Notes: generated by a model not told the origin, from the sequence alone. A DNA stretch of 36,084 nt from an uncultured Eubacteriales bacterium (GCA_900315265.1 OMYN01000019.1:1-36084); one strand, 5' to 3'; counted from the stretch's first letter, positions 8,782 through 17,664 are shown. Numbers and translations are program-made.

Positions 8782-10141
8782 GAGGGGCTCCCTTTCCGGG
8801 CCGGCCGATCGTGTCCAGGTAAGCGGCCGCGTTTTGGGCAGCCGTTATCCCCGAAGCAGTGGCCCAGCGAAGGTTATACCCTCCGCAGTCTCCGTCCAGG
8901 TCCAGCACCTCGCCGCACCAGAACAGGCCGGGCCAGGCAGGGCTCATCAGGTCCTCTCCGATCTGATCGGCCGTAACGCCTCCCACGGTCACCTGAGCGT
9001 CTTTAAAAGAATCGATCGCTGATACGGTCAGCGTCCAAGCCTTGACCGTATCCATCAGTCGTCCGGTCAGGGGGCCCGTCATCTGTCCGCTTACCATGCT
9101 TTTGTCCAGTCCCGCCGTCATTAGAAGGGGCAGGATCATCTTTTTGGGCAGCCACCCTTCCAGGGCTTCTTCCAGGCTCAGGTCCTTCAAGGTCTCAAAG
9201 CGCTGCGAAAAGTAAGCAAAAAGCTGTCCTTTATTCATCTCCGGGCACAGATCCAAGGTAAGAAATGCCTTACGGCGGCTGCGCAGGATCTGACCGGTCT
9301 TACGGGACAGGTCCAGGATAGGAGGCCCCGACACCCCTTCGTCGGTGAACAGGACTTCCCCTTCTGCCGACGCAGCCTTGTCTGTCTGATCCCACAGAGT
9401 GACCGGACAAGTCACCTTGGTGCCCGAAAGACGTTTATTATAAGGACTATCGATCAGGATACGGCAGATGGCCGGGTATTCCGGGGCCACCTTCATGTCC
9501 AGCGACCGGGCCAGACGTGTCCCGTCCCCGTCCGCCCCCAGCTGGGGCGATGCCTTTCCTCCCATGCAGATCAGCACGGTATGAGCTGTCAGTTTTTCTT
9601 TTTCATAGACCGCTTTAACCGAAGGTTTTCCCCCTCTTGTGCGGCCGCTGCCCGGTTTGTCTTCCTGAGGATCCTTCTTTTCGACCAGCAGGGACAATTC
9701 ATAGTAGCCGGCTTTTGTCCTTCTGAGGCCGGTCAGCCGGCTTCCGGTCTTTTCGATGACACCGCCTTTTTCCATTTTACGCCGCAGGGCATTTAAAACA
9801 GAAGATGCCTGCAGGCTGCGGGGATACAGTTTTCCCCGGTCTCCTTGGGTGTATTCGATCCCCAGATCCTGCCAGAAACGCTGCAGGACCCGGTCGTCGG
9901 TTTTTTCAAAAACAGAGGCGGCTATCTCTTTTACGCTGCCGTGGTAATGGGACAGATCGGTATCGACGTTGGTCAGATTGCAGCGGCCGTTGCCCGTTGC
10001 CAAAAGCTTTTTCCCGCAGCGGTTTTCCTTTTCGATCACGATGACGGAAAGAGGCCTGCCTTCCTTATTGACAGCTCCGACCGTCTGACAGGCTGCGGCA
10101 AGGCCGGAGGCGCCTCCTCCGATGATGGCTATATCGTACAT
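8774..10141 (-). CDS. NAD(P)/FAD-dependent oxidoreductase, HI0933/BaiN/YhiN family
   Basis: Predicted cytosolic flavoprotein. The FAD-binding Rossmann motif is GGGASG at 8-13, followed by the family mark KKLLATGNGRCNLTN. The C terminus carries the second FAD-contact region, with GLFWCGEVLDLDGDCGGYN. Family members include BaiN of bile-acid metabolising clostridia and uncharacterised YhiN; the substrate here cannot be read from sequence. A Lys/Gly-rich insertion lies around residues 165-185. Length (455 aa) is slightly over the usual 400-420. GGAGGT sits four bases before the ATG. It follows recN by 16 bases. Confidence 0.9.
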   Translation of the reverse strand: MYDIAIIGGGASGLAAACQTVGAVNKEGRPLSVIVIEKENRCGKKLLATGNGRCNLTNVDTDLSHYHGSVKEIAASVFEKTDDRVLQRFWQDLGIEYTQGDRGKLYPRSLQASSVLNALRRKMEKGGVIEKTGSRLTGLRRTKAGYYELSLLVEKKDPQEDKPGSGRTRGGKPSVKAVYEKEKLTAHTVLICMGGKASPQLGADGDGTRLARSLDMKVAPEYPAICRILIDSPYNKRLSGTKVTCPVTLWDQTDKAASAEGEVLFTDEGVSGPPILDLSRKTGQILRSRRKAFLTLDLCPEMNKGQLFAYFSQRFETLKDLSLEEALEGWLPKKMILPLLMTAGLDKSMVSGQMTGPLTGRLMDTVKAWTLTVSAIDSFKDAQVTVGGVTADQIGEDLMSPAWPGLFWCGEVLDLDGDCGGYNLRWATASGITAAQNAAAYLDTIGRPGKGAPRG

Positions 10142-10157
10142 AGGACCTCCGACTATT

Positions 10158-11885
10158 TCATTCTTCTTCCCGGCGTTTTTGGGCTTTCCAGTCGTCCGCC
10201 AGCTTTTTCATTTCATCCGCGTTGGCTAAAACGGCTTCGGTGATGCGGGCCCCTCCCAGCATACGGGCAAGCTCCTGACGGATCGATCCCTGGTCCAGGG
10301 GGTAGACCTGAGTAACGGCGCGGCCCTCCTGAGCGGACTTTTCGATGCGCAGATGGGTGTCCGCCATGGCCGCGATCTGGGGAAGATGGGTCACACAGAT
10401 GACCTGATGGTACAGGGCGATGCGGCTCATCTTTTCGGCGACGCTCTGCGCCGTGCGGCCCGAGATACCGGTATCGATCTCATCAAAGATCATGGTTCCG
10501 ATCTGGTCTTCTTTGGCCAGCACGGTTTTGATGGCCAGCATGACACGGCTCATTTCACCGCCGGAGGCGATCTGGCTGAGAGGTTTGACCTCCTCGCCTA
10601 CGTTGGTCCGGATCAGAAAGGTCACCTTGTCCGCCCCGTTGGCCGACATCTTACCGGGTTCGATGTCCACTTTAAAGAGGGGATCGTCGAACTGCAGGGT
10701 CGAAAGCACCTTAGTGATCTCCTGCTCGATGCGGGCGCCGGCCTTGGTCCTTAGAGCGGTCATACGGCCGCTGATGCTTTTCATGGCAGCGTCCGACGCG
10801 GCTTTTTTCTTTTGCAGCTGCCCGATGGTATCCTCCAGATTGCGAAGTTTATCCATCTCTGTTTTTGTTTTATCGTAATAGGCCATGACCTGCTCATAGG
10901 TCCGGCCGTATTTTTCTTTGATGTGAAGGATCTGGCTGATCCTGTCCTCGATCTGGTCCAGTCTCCCGGGATCCCCTTCCAGGTCATCCCCGTAACTTTG
11001 CAGCGAAGAGGCAATATCCGACAGGATCGAATACTGGTCCGTCAGCGAAGACAAATATGGGTCAAAAAAGTCGGGATCGTAGGACGAGACGCCGCGGATC
11101 AGGGCCGCGGCCTGATCGATCCTGGATAAGGGACTGGCCCCGTCCTGATCGTCTTCCTCCAAAAGGGCGGACGCTTCCAGGCTGGCCTCCTTCAATTTCT
11201 GGCTGGCCCTCAGGCGCCTGCGCTCCTGGATCAGGTTTTCTTCTTCGTCCTTTTCCCAGTGAGCCTGTTCGATCTCCTGTGTTTCAAACTCCATCAGGGA
11301 CAAAAGGCGGGCCCGGTCTTTTCCGGTCTCCTGATAATGATCCAGTTCCTTCTGCAATTGAGAGGCCTGGGTCCACTCCTTCTGCATCTCTTCTTTTAAG
11401 GGACCTATCTGACTGATAAACCGGTCCAATAAGTCGATATGGCTGGCCGGATTCAAGAGGGATTGATGGTCATGCTGGCCGTGGATATCGATCAGATACG
11501 AAGAAATGGTCCGGATCTTGTCGGCCGTTACCATGCTGTCGTTGACCAGGCAGCTGGAACGTCCTGATGGTGAAAAGCGGCGGGAGATCAGAAGAGAGGC
11601 TCCGTCCGGGCCCAAGTCCCCGTCCGGAAACGGCACTTCCAGTTCTTTGAGCCGGTCTATGACCGCTTTATTATCGATCTGGAATAAAAGGTCGACTTCT
11701 CCCGGCCTGTTTTTATCCCTGACCATGTCTTTCGATCCCCGTCCCCCTAAAGCCAGGTTGATAGCCCCCAAAAGGATACTTTTTCCAGCTCCTGTCTCGC
11801 CGGTCAGAACATTGAGACCCTGTTCGAAATCCACTTCCGCTTCATCGATCAGAGCGATGTTGCGGACCCTCAGATGTGTCAGCAT
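10158..11885 (-). CDS. recN: DNA repair protein RecN
   Basis: SMC-like ATPase that acts at DNA double-strand breaks during recombination. Walker A is GETGAGKS at 29-36. A long coiled-coil middle (about residues 160-380) separates it from the C-terminal ABC signature (SGGEMSRVMLAIK), Walker B (MIFDEIDTGISG) and the HLPQIAAMAD switch segment. Length (575 aa) is normal. The start is ATG with GGAGGG upstream. The argR-recN order is conserved in many Bacillota. The C terminus is basic and acidic mixed (AQKRREEE). Confidence 0.97.
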   Translation of the reverse strand: MLTHLRVRNIALIDEAEVDFEQGLNVLTGETGAGKSILLGAINLALGGRGSKDMVRDKNRPGEVDLLFQIDNKAVIDRLKELEVPFPDGDLGPDGASLLISRRFSPSGRSSCLVNDSMVTADKIRTISSYLIDIHGQHDHQSLLNPASHIDLLDRFISQIGPLKEEMQKEWTQASQLQKELDHYQETGKDRARLLSLMEFETQEIEQAHWEKDEEENLIQERRRLRASQKLKEASLEASALLEEDDQDGASPLSRIDQAAALIRGVSSYDPDFFDPYLSSLTDQYSILSDIASSLQSYGDDLEGDPGRLDQIEDRISQILHIKEKYGRTYEQVMAYYDKTKTEMDKLRNLEDTIGQLQKKKAASDAAMKSISGRMTALRTKAGARIEQEITKVLSTLQFDDPLFKVDIEPGKMSANGADKVTFLIRTNVGEEVKPLSQIASGGEMSRVMLAIKTVLAKEDQIGTMIFDEIDTGISGRTAQSVAEKMSRIALYHQVICVTHLPQIAAMADTHLRIEKSAQEGRAVTQVYPLDQGSIRQELARMLGGARITEAVLANADEMKKLADDWKAQKRREEE

Positions 11886-11909
11886 AAACCCTCCGCGTCA
11901 AACGTCTCT

Positions 11910-12371
11910 TCAGCTGGTCAGTTCCTGGACTTTCTGTTTCAGCTTCTTGCCGTCTTCGATCGTCCGGACCGCCATAAAGATGGTATCGTCGCCGGCAATG
12001 GTGCCGACGATCTCGGTCATATGTAAACTGTCCAAAGCGGCCGCCACCGCGTTAGCCATACCGGACATGGTATGGATGACGACGATATTGCCGGCCTGTT
12101 CGCAGCTTAGGAAACCTTCCAGAAGGACGCGGGAAAGGCGCCTGGCCTTCAAGGGAGCTTCATCATCGTTATCTTCTTTGGGAAGGGCGTACTTGGGATT
12201 TCCATTTTCTCCTACGATCTTGGTCAGTCTCAACTCGCGGATATCGCGGGAAACCGTGGCCTGTGTCACATTGAAGCCGATTTCCTGCAGTTTGGAGACC
12301 AGTTCATCCTGCGTATCGATCTCATATTCGGTGATCAATTTGCAGATAGCACTTTGACGCTTACTTTTCAT
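11910..12371 (-). CDS. argR: Arginine repressor ArgR/AhrC
   Basis: Arginine-sensing transcription factor, a hexamer that binds ARG boxes. The N-terminal winged helix spans about residues 1-70, with the recognition segment TQATVSRDIREL at 36-47. The C-terminal oligomerisation and arginine-binding domain carries the conserved GTIAGDDT at 123-130. Length (153 aa) is typical. AGGAGG lies well placed before the ATG, which overlaps the end of dxs by 11 bases. In many relatives tlyA and sometimes nadK stand between dxs and argR; they are absent here. No convincing ARG box was found in this window. Confidence 0.95.
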   Translation of the reverse strand: MKSKRQSAICKLITEYEIDTQDELVSKLQEIGFNVTQATVSRDIRELRLTKIVGENGNPKYALPKEDNDDEAPLKARRLSRVLLEGFLSCEQAGNIVVIHTMSGMANAVAAALDSLHMTEIVGTIAGDDTIFMAVRTIEDGKKLKQKVQELTS

Positions 12372-14274
12372 GTGCGCCTCCTCCTTCTTGTATTCTCCGG
12401 TCTGTGTACGCTTTTACTTTTTTTACGATCCCCCGGGCATCAAGCCCGAATTCCTGCAGGGTATGACAGCGCGTATCCTGAGGGATAAAGGCATCCGGCA
12501 GGGCCATGACGGCAATGTCGGCAGGCAGGCCGTTTTCCTTGGCAAAGGCCGCCGCTCTCATACCGTATCCGCCCGTTTTGACTCCGTCCTCAATGGTCAC
12601 GACCAGGTCATACTCCGTAAAAACACGGGTCAGCATGTCCCGGTCCATGGGGGATACGAACCGTACATTGACCACCGACAGGGATCTTCCCTCTTTTTCC
12701 AGTTCGTCCGCGGCATCAAGGGCCGGCCTGACCATGGCCCCTACTGCCAGAAGACAAACGGACGGGCCTCCGGTCTTTCCTCCCTGACGGATCATGACCG
12801 ATCGTCCCTTTTCAAGAGGATACGAAGACATCTTAGGCAGGCTGATCCCTTCTCCTTTGGGATAACGGATGGCGCAGGGGCTTTTCAGTTCGACCGCGTA
12901 CTGCATCATACTGTCCAACTCCTCCAGACAGGAAGGAGCCATGATGGTCATGTTGGGCATATGGCCCAGAAAAGCCAGGTCGAACATTCCCTGATGGGTC
13001 TCGCCGTCCTCCCCTACGACGCCGGCGTGGTCAACAGCAAACACCACCGGCAGCCTGGGTAGGCAGACATCATGAAGGATCTGATCGTAAGCCCGCTGCA
13101 GAAAAGAAGAATAAATGACCACGAAAGGTTTCATACCGCCCGCGGCCATACCGGCTGCAAAGGTGACCGCGTGTTCTTCCGCGATACCCACATCAAAGAC
13201 CCGGCAGTCCGGGGCGATCCTGTCCAGGCAGGTCCCCTTCTTCATAGCCGCCGTGATGGCTACGATAGTGGGATCCTTTACCGCCATCTCTTTTAATGTC
13301 CCTGCCAGATAACTGGCCCAGCAGCTTAAGCCATCCCCGGAAGGCGGGATCAGTTCTCCTGTTTTGGGATCAAAAGGCCCGACTCCGTGAAAACGGGTAG
13401 GATGCTCCTGAGCCGGCCGGTAGCCTTTGCCCTTACGGGTAATGACATGGATCAGGACCGGTTCTTTGAGCTTTTTAGCCTGCTCCAAAACCTCTTTTAA
13501 CACTTTGATATCGTGACCGTCTACCGGTCCCAGATAAGTAAAGCCCAGTTCTTCGAAAATGATCCCGGGAACAAGCAGGTATTTCAGGCGTTTTTTCGCT
13601 ATATCCAGGACCTTGTATAAAGGACGGATGACCGGATATCTGGCCGCTGCCTTTTTCAGGGTCTCCTTGCCGGCCAGATAGCTTTTGCGGGTGCGCAGGC
13701 GGCTCAGATGATGAGCCATACTGCCCACATTGTGGTTGATGGACATTTCGTTGTCGTTAAGGACAACGATCAGGGGCGTTTTATCTTTTCCCGCATTGTT
13801 CATAGCCTCATAAGCCATGCCTCCGGTAATGGACCCGTCTCCGATCACACAAACGACGTTGTAATCTTCATGACGCAGATCTCTGGCCTTGGCGTAGCCG
13901 TAGGCAGCGGAAATGGACGTGGTAGCATGGCCGGTATCAAAAGCATCGTACTCACTTTCTTCCATCTTGGGAAAACCGGACAGGCCGTCCTTTTTCCGAA
14001 GAGTATCGAACCGGTCTTTGCGTCCGGTCAGGATTTTATTGACATAGGACTGATGTCCCACATCGAAAATGATCTTATCGCGAGGCGTATCAAAGACCTG
14101 CTGCAGCGCCAGTGTCAGCTCGACCACACCCAGGTTGGAGCTCAAATGCCCTCCCGTTTTGGATACATGGCTGACCAGAAAGCGCCGGATCTCTTTGGCG
14201 AGGACTTTCAGCTCTTCGTCATTAAGTCCCTTCAGATCCGCCGGACTGTTGATCCGGTCCAGTATTGATGCCAT
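12361..14274 (-). CDS. dxs: 1-deoxy-D-xylulose-5-phosphate synthase
   Basis: Thiamine-diphosphate enzyme that condenses pyruvate and glyceraldehyde-3-phosphate, the first step of the MEP isoprenoid pathway. The N-terminal domain has GGHLSSNLG, DVGHQSYVNK, and the ThDP/Mg motif GDGS at 145-148 with NDNEMSI at 173-179. The central transketolase-like domain carries DVGIAEEHAV and DHAGVVGEDG, and the C-terminal domain is present, so the protein is complete at 637 aa. AAAGGAG precedes the ATG. It lies 21 bases after ispA, linking two steps of isoprenoid supply that feed undecaprenyl carrier synthesis. Confidence 0.97.
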   Translation of the reverse strand: MASILDRINSPADLKGLNDEELKVLAKEIRRFLVSHVSKTGGHLSSNLGVVELTLALQQVFDTPRDKIIFDVGHQSYVNKILTGRKDRFDTLRKKDGLSGFPKMEESEYDAFDTGHATTSISAAYGYAKARDLRHEDYNVVCVIGDGSITGGMAYEAMNNAGKDKTPLIVVLNDNEMSINHNVGSMAHHLSRLRTRKSYLAGKETLKKAAARYPVIRPLYKVLDIAKKRLKYLLVPGIIFEELGFTYLGPVDGHDIKVLKEVLEQAKKLKEPVLIHVITRKGKGYRPAQEHPTRFHGVGPFDPKTGELIPPSGDGLSCWASYLAGTLKEMAVKDPTIVAITAAMKKGTCLDRIAPDCRVFDVGIAEEHAVTFAAGMAAGGMKPFVVIYSSFLQRAYDQILHDVCLPRLPVVFAVDHAGVVGEDGETHQGMFDLAFLGHMPNMTIMAPSCLEELDSMMQYAVELKSPCAIRYPKGEGISLPKMSSYPLEKGRSVMIRQGGKTGGPSVCLLAVGAMVRPALDAADELEKEGRSLSVVNVRFVSPMDRDMLTRVFTEYDLVVTIEDGVKTGGYGMRAAAFAKENGLPADIAVMALPDAFIPQDTRCHTLQEFGLDARGIVKKVKAYTDRRIQEGGGAHEK

Positions 14275-14295
14275 AGAACTCCTTTCCGATCCGCT

Positions 14296-15207
14296 TTATT
14301 TGCGGCGGTCAACAAGGCTTTTTACCAGGTCTCTTACGGCCCTGCCGTAGCTGCCCTCAAGGAAGGCCAGTCTGGCAAGAGCTTCCTCTGTATCTTTGAC
14401 AGCTTCCTTGCGGGCCTTTTCAAGCCCGTACAGGGAGACAAAGGTCGATTTCTTCTCTTTTTCGTCGCTGCCGGTGGGCTTGCCCAGCTCCTTTTCATCA
14501 CCGGTCACATCCAAAATGTCGTCCTGGATCTGAAAGGCAAGTCCCAGCTTTTCTCCGGCCTCTTCCAGGCTTTGGATCTGCTCCGGCCCGGCTCCCGCCA
14601 GGCACCCTCCCATGACCAGGGCCGCTTCCAGAAGGCGGCTGGTCTTGGATATTTCCATGTAGGTAAGTTCGTCCAGACCGATCGTCCTTCCTTCGCTTTC
14701 CAAATCTACCATCTGGCCGGATACCATGCCCGAAGGGCCAGCCATTTGGGCCAGAAAGCTGACGGCCCTGGCCTGTCTTTTCAATAGTTCTGTCTGCCCT
14801 CCCGCGGCTGCCTCTTCCATAGCCTGCCCGCAGACTTCAAATGCATAAGTAAGCAGGCCGTCACCCGCCAGTATGGCGGCTGCCTCACCGAAAACTTTAT
14901 GATTGGTAAGGCGGCCTCTGCGGTAATCGTCATTATCCATAGCCGGCAGATCGTCATGGATCAGCGAATAGGTATGGATCATTTCCAAAGCTTCCGCAAA
15001 GGGGAATAATTCATCCGCATCGGCTCCCAGGGACAGGCCCGTCCAAACGGTCAGGACAGGACGGATCCGTTTTCCGCCTGCCATAAGGCTGTAATTCATG
15101 GCCTGCCACTGTTTCTTATCGTAAGCGTTTCCCTTATCGGTGAGCTCTTGCAGATCCTTTTCCAGACGGCTTTTAACAGCCGCCGGATCCAGCCATTCTT
15201 CATTCAT
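14296..15207 (-). CDS. ispA: Polyprenyl (farnesyl/geranylgeranyl) diphosphate synthase
   Basis: Short-chain trans-prenyltransferase that builds farnesyl or geranylgeranyl diphosphate from IPP. The first Asp-rich motif is DDLPAMDNDD at 85-94 and the second is in FQIQDDILDVTGD; GGKRIRP precedes. The HTYSLIHDD context matches bacterial IspA. The open frame extends to 15255, but that would overlap xseB by 56 bases. The ATG at 15207 has AGGGTG at good distance and overlaps xseB by only eight bases, so I chose it (303 aa). An ATG at 15213 is also possible. Product chain length is not certain from sequence. Confidence 0.93.
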   Translation of the reverse strand: MNEEWLDPAAVKSRLEKDLQELTDKGNAYDKKQWQAMNYSLMAGGKRIRPVLTVWTGLSLGADADELFPFAEALEMIHTYSLIHDDLPAMDNDDYRRGRLTNHKVFGEAAAILAGDGLLTYAFEVCGQAMEEAAAGGQTELLKRQARAVSFLAQMAGPSGMVSGQMVDLESEGRTIGLDELTYMEISKTSRLLEAALVMGGCLAGAGPEQIQSLEEAGEKLGLAFQIQDDILDVTGDEKELGKPTGSDEKEKKSTFVSLYGLEKARKEAVKDTEEALARLAFLEGSYGRAVRDLVKSLVDRRK

Positions 15208-15454
15208 CGCCATCACCCTGATCCTGCCCTGCTGCTTCTTTTTCGCTTTCAGCAAGATCCCCTGCCGTCAGGATACGGATCTTTTTCTCGGCCGTATCCA
15301 ACAGGCTGCGGCATTCTTTTTCCAGCTGCTGCCCCTCCTGGTAGAGTTTCATCATCTCGTCCAGGCTGAGGGTCTCCTTTTCCATACGGCCGGTGATCTC
15401 TTCCAGCCGGCTGATGGCTTCTTCGATCGTGATCTTCGTTTTTTTCGCTGCCAT
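15200..15454 (-). CDS. xseB: Exodeoxyribonuclease VII small subunit
   Basis: Small helical subunit of ExoVII, the single-strand-specific exonuclease. The family signature is clear: TIEEAISRLEEITGRMEKETLSLDEMM is spread over residues 9-35, followed by YQEGQQLEKECRSLLDTAEKKI. Length (84 aa) is typical. AAGGGT lies close before the ATG. It follows xseA by four bases and overlaps ispA by eight, the usual arrangement, which supports equal or coupled translation of the complex. Confidence 0.95.
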   Translation of the reverse strand: MAAKKTKITIEEAISRLEEITGRMEKETLSLDEMMKLYQEGQQLEKECRSLLDTAEKKIRILTAGDLAESEKEAAGQDQGDGDE

Positions 15455-15458
15455 ACCC

Positions 15459-16655
15459 TTATTTTACCTCATCGACCGTGGACAGGATCCTGCCGTCCGC
15501 CATGGCCACCTGCATGATATCTCCCGCATGAAAACTTTTGGCCCTGGTAACGACCCCTCCGTCCTTATCTGTGACAAAGGCATAGCCTTTTGACAAAGGA
15601 TGCATGGGAGATACTAATTTCAATTTATTGGACAAATGATCGACCTTCATCGAAAGCATGGTATAACGATTTTGGATCGCCGTATTCCTTCTCTGGGCCA
15701 GCTGGTCCATCTCCAGACTGACATTCTGGATCTGATGAAGGGGATCATGGGCCTTTAATTTCTGCGATGCCGCATCGGCCTGGGCCCTTAGCAGCTGCAG
15801 ACGCCTTTTCAGCGCCAGCTGTCTTTTGAAGGAAAGGTCCGACAAAGTCCTGACCACCTGCATAAGATCCGGGACGGCCAGTTCAGCCGCGGCCGACGGG
15901 GTAGGCGCCCTCAGGTCCGCCGCGAAATCGGCAATGGTAAAATCCGTCTCATGCCCTACCGCCGAAATGATGGGGGTTTTCGCTTCATAGATAGCCCTGG
16001 CCACGCTTTCTTCGTTGAAAGGCCACAGGTCCTCCAGGGAGCCTCCTCCCCGGCCGACGATGATCACGTCGATATCACTGATCTTATCCAGAGCCCTGAT
16101 CCCTTCAACAATAGTCGGAGCGGCTTCCGCCCCCTGCACCACGGCCGGATATAAGACCAGACGGACGCCGGGATCCCGCCTCTTGGCTACGTTTTCGATA
16201 TCGTGTACGACCGCGCCGGTGCGGGAGGTAACGATACCGATACGGCGCGGATAAGCTGGGATCGGTTTTTTATGGGCCGGATCGAACAGGCCTTCTTTTT
16301 CAAGTTTGGCTTTCAGCTCTTCAAAGGCCTCGTACAGGCTGCCCTGGCCCTGCTTTTTCATGGTGCGGATGTACAGCTGATAGGCTCCGGTCTTCTCATA
16401 CAAAGAGATGTGGCCCAATGCCTCGACTTTGTCCCCGTCATGAGGGAAAAAGGTCAGGCTTCGGGCGTCCGATGCAAAGATGACAGCGTTGATGGCCGCT
16501 TTCTCATCTTTAAGGGTCAGGTAGATATGGCCGGACATAGTCCGTTTGCAATTGGATACCTCCCCGCTGACCCAGATGGAAGAAAGGACCGGATCCAGCG
16601 ACAAAAGCTGCTGGACATAGCGGTTGACCACCGACACCGGATACACGTTTGCCAT
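15459..16655 (-). CDS. xseA: Exodeoxyribonuclease VII large subunit
   Basis: Catalytic subunit of ExoVII, which degrades single-stranded DNA from both ends in repair and recombination. The N-terminal OB fold (IWVSGEVSNCKRTMSGHIYLTL) is followed by the catalytic region with RIGIVTSRTGAVVHDI, GRGGGSLEDLWPFN and GHETDFTIADFAADLRAPTPSAAAE. The chain ends with a coiled-coil and a short SH3-like tail. Length (398 aa) is at the short end of the usual 400-450. Either ATG at 16655 or GTG at 16658 could start it; AAAAGG is eight bases from the ATG, so I prefer that. It lies three bases after nusB. Confidence 0.96.
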   Translation of the reverse strand: MANVYPVSVVNRYVQQLLSLDPVLSSIWVSGEVSNCKRTMSGHIYLTLKDEKAAINAVIFASDARSLTFFPHDGDKVEALGHISLYEKTGAYQLYIRTMKKQGQGSLYEAFEELKAKLEKEGLFDPAHKKPIPAYPRRIGIVTSRTGAVVHDIENVAKRRDPGVRLVLYPAVVQGAEAAPTIVEGIRALDKISDIDVIIVGRGGGSLEDLWPFNEESVARAIYEAKTPIISAVGHETDFTIADFAADLRAPTPSAAAELAVPDLMQVVRTLSDLSFKRQLALKRRLQLLRAQADAASQKLKAHDPLHQIQNVSLEMDQLAQRRNTAIQNRYTMLSMKVDHLSNKLKLVSPMHPLSKGYAFVTDKDGGVVTRAKSFHAGDIMQVAMADGRILSTVDEVK

Positions 16656-16658
16656 CAC

Positions 16659-17162
16659 TTATGCCTTTTCCGCTGCTATTTCCGCAGGTTCGTCCGCTTT
16701 AGGTCCGTCTGCCTTGGGTCCGTTTTCTTTGGGTTCGGCAAAGTTGGCCAGGACACCGTTGATAAACTTGCCGGATCTTTCCTCACCGTATTTTTTTGCC
16801 AGTTCTACGGCTTCGTTGATGCTGACCCGGTCGGGGATGTCCTTTTCATAACGGATCTCGTACAAGGCCAGTCTCATAATGGACAGGTCCACCCGTCCCA
16901 GGCGGTTCAGGCTCCATCCCTTCAGATGCTCCGAGATGGCCTCGTCCAGCTCTTTCAGGTGAGTCATGGTCCCGGTGACTTCGCGGCGGATGAATTTTTC
17001 TTCCTCCAGTGTCATCTTCTCGTCCTGGTCCTGGAAGGTCATCAAATGGTCGGTTATGACCTGATCCAGCTTTTCAAGCGGATCTTCCTTGTCGGAAAGC
17101 ATCTGGAACTCGGTAGAAAACAGGATCTGGAAGGCGTGCTCACGCGCTTTGCTGCGGTTCAT
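16659..17162 (-). CDS. nusB: Transcription antitermination factor NusB
   Basis: RNA-binding factor that, with NusE (S10), joins the boxA complex on rRNA operons. The helical NusB fold is recognisable: SKAREHAFQILFSTE at the start, VDLSIMRLALYEI and the conserved SINEAVELAKKYGEE followed by KFINGVLA. The C-terminal tail of about 25 residues is low complexity with two GPKAD repeats, beyond the usual end. AAAGGG precedes the ATG. The ribosome site comes directly after the T-run of a strong hairpin terminator (17178-17212), so expression depends on read-through or on a start within it. Confidence 0.95.
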   Translation of the reverse strand: MNRSKAREHAFQILFSTEFQMLSDKEDPLEKLDQVITDHLMTFQDQDEKMTLEEEKFIRREVTGTMTHLKELDEAISEHLKGWSLNRLGRVDLSIMRLALYEIRYEKDIPDRVSINEAVELAKKYGEERSGKFINGVLANFAEPKENGPKADGPKADEPAEIAAEKA

Positions 17163-17177
17163 AGTAACCCTTTCTTT

Positions 17178-17212
17178 AAAAAAAAGCGCAACCGTCCCCG
17201 ATTGCGCTTTTT
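17178..17212 (-). terminator. Hairpin terminator/attenuator directly before nusB
   Basis: On the minus strand AAAAAGCGCAA pairs with TTGCGCTTTTT around CG-rich inner pairs and ends in eight T residues. Because the arms are A- and T-rich it could work in both directions. It ends about 15 bases before the nusB ATG, leaving no room for a promoter in between. It should end many asp23 transcripts and leave the rest of the operon on read-through. Confidence 0.8.
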
Positions 17213-17242
17213 AATTTTCGTATGCTTCTTATATCAGATTTT

Positions 17243-17590
17243 TCAATGTTCATCCTGACTGATGTTCATGCCTGAAATGATAACGTTGACCTCTTTTACG
17301 TTCAGGCCGGTCATATTCTCAACAGACGTTTTGATCTTTTCCTGCACCTCGGAGGCAACCTTGGGGATCTTTGTTCCGTAGGGTACAGACAGATCGACAT
17401 TGATGACCACGTCCCGGCCGCTGGATGTTACTTCGATGCTTTTGTCCTTCCCGCGTACCTTTGACGTATTTTTCCGGACTTCGTCCATGTCCTTGATCGC
17501 AAGGGCCGCAATGATCGAAATGACATCGTTCGAAATTTTTACCGAACCGGCTTCTTTTGAAGCCGTCAGGTTTTCTTCTGTATTTTCCAT
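17243..17590 (-). CDS. Asp23/Gls24 family envelope stress protein
   Basis: Small protein of the Asp23/Gls24 family, membrane-associated and linked to envelope stress in Gram-positive bacteria. The fold is recognisable by GSVKISNDVISIIAALAI near the start, then SGRDVVINVDLSVPYGTKIPKVA and VKEVNVIISGM at the end. An open frame extends ten codons upstream, but the ATG at 17590 has GGAGG ten bases before it and gives a natural 115-aa product. A promoter lies at 17635-17663. It is commonly found upstream of nusB in Clostridia. There is no membrane segment, so any membrane link needs a partner such as AmaP, not seen here. Confidence 0.9.
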   Translation of the reverse strand: MENTEENLTASKEAGSVKISNDVISIIAALAIKDMDEVRKNTSKVRGKDKSIEVTSSGRDVVINVDLSVPYGTKIPKVASEVQEKIKTSVENMTGLNVKEVNVIISGMNISQDEH

Positions 17591-17634
17591 CGTATGCAAT
17601 CCTCCGGATATACTAAGCAAATCAGATTTTGTAT

Positions 17635-17663
17635 ATTATAACGTATAAACACTATGAAAGCAA
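17635..17663 (-). promoter_or_regulatory. Promoter of the asp23-nusB-...-PBP operon
   Basis: On the minus strand TTGCTT (17658-17663), a 17-base spacer and TATAAT (17635-17640) form a good sigma-A promoter, about 45 bases before the asp23 start. It abuts the leuS terminator. It is the only strong promoter I see for the next 17 kb of leftward genes. Confidence 0.75.
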
Positions 17664-17664
17664 A

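Noticed and set aside
11506..12357. 283-codon plus-strand frame opposite recN and argR
   Set aside because: It spans two well-supported genes in antisense, is Ser/Arg-rich without motifs, and has no ribosome site.
16203..17258. 351-codon plus-strand frame opposite xseA and nusB
   Set aside because: Shadow frame crossing two genes and a terminator; no motif.
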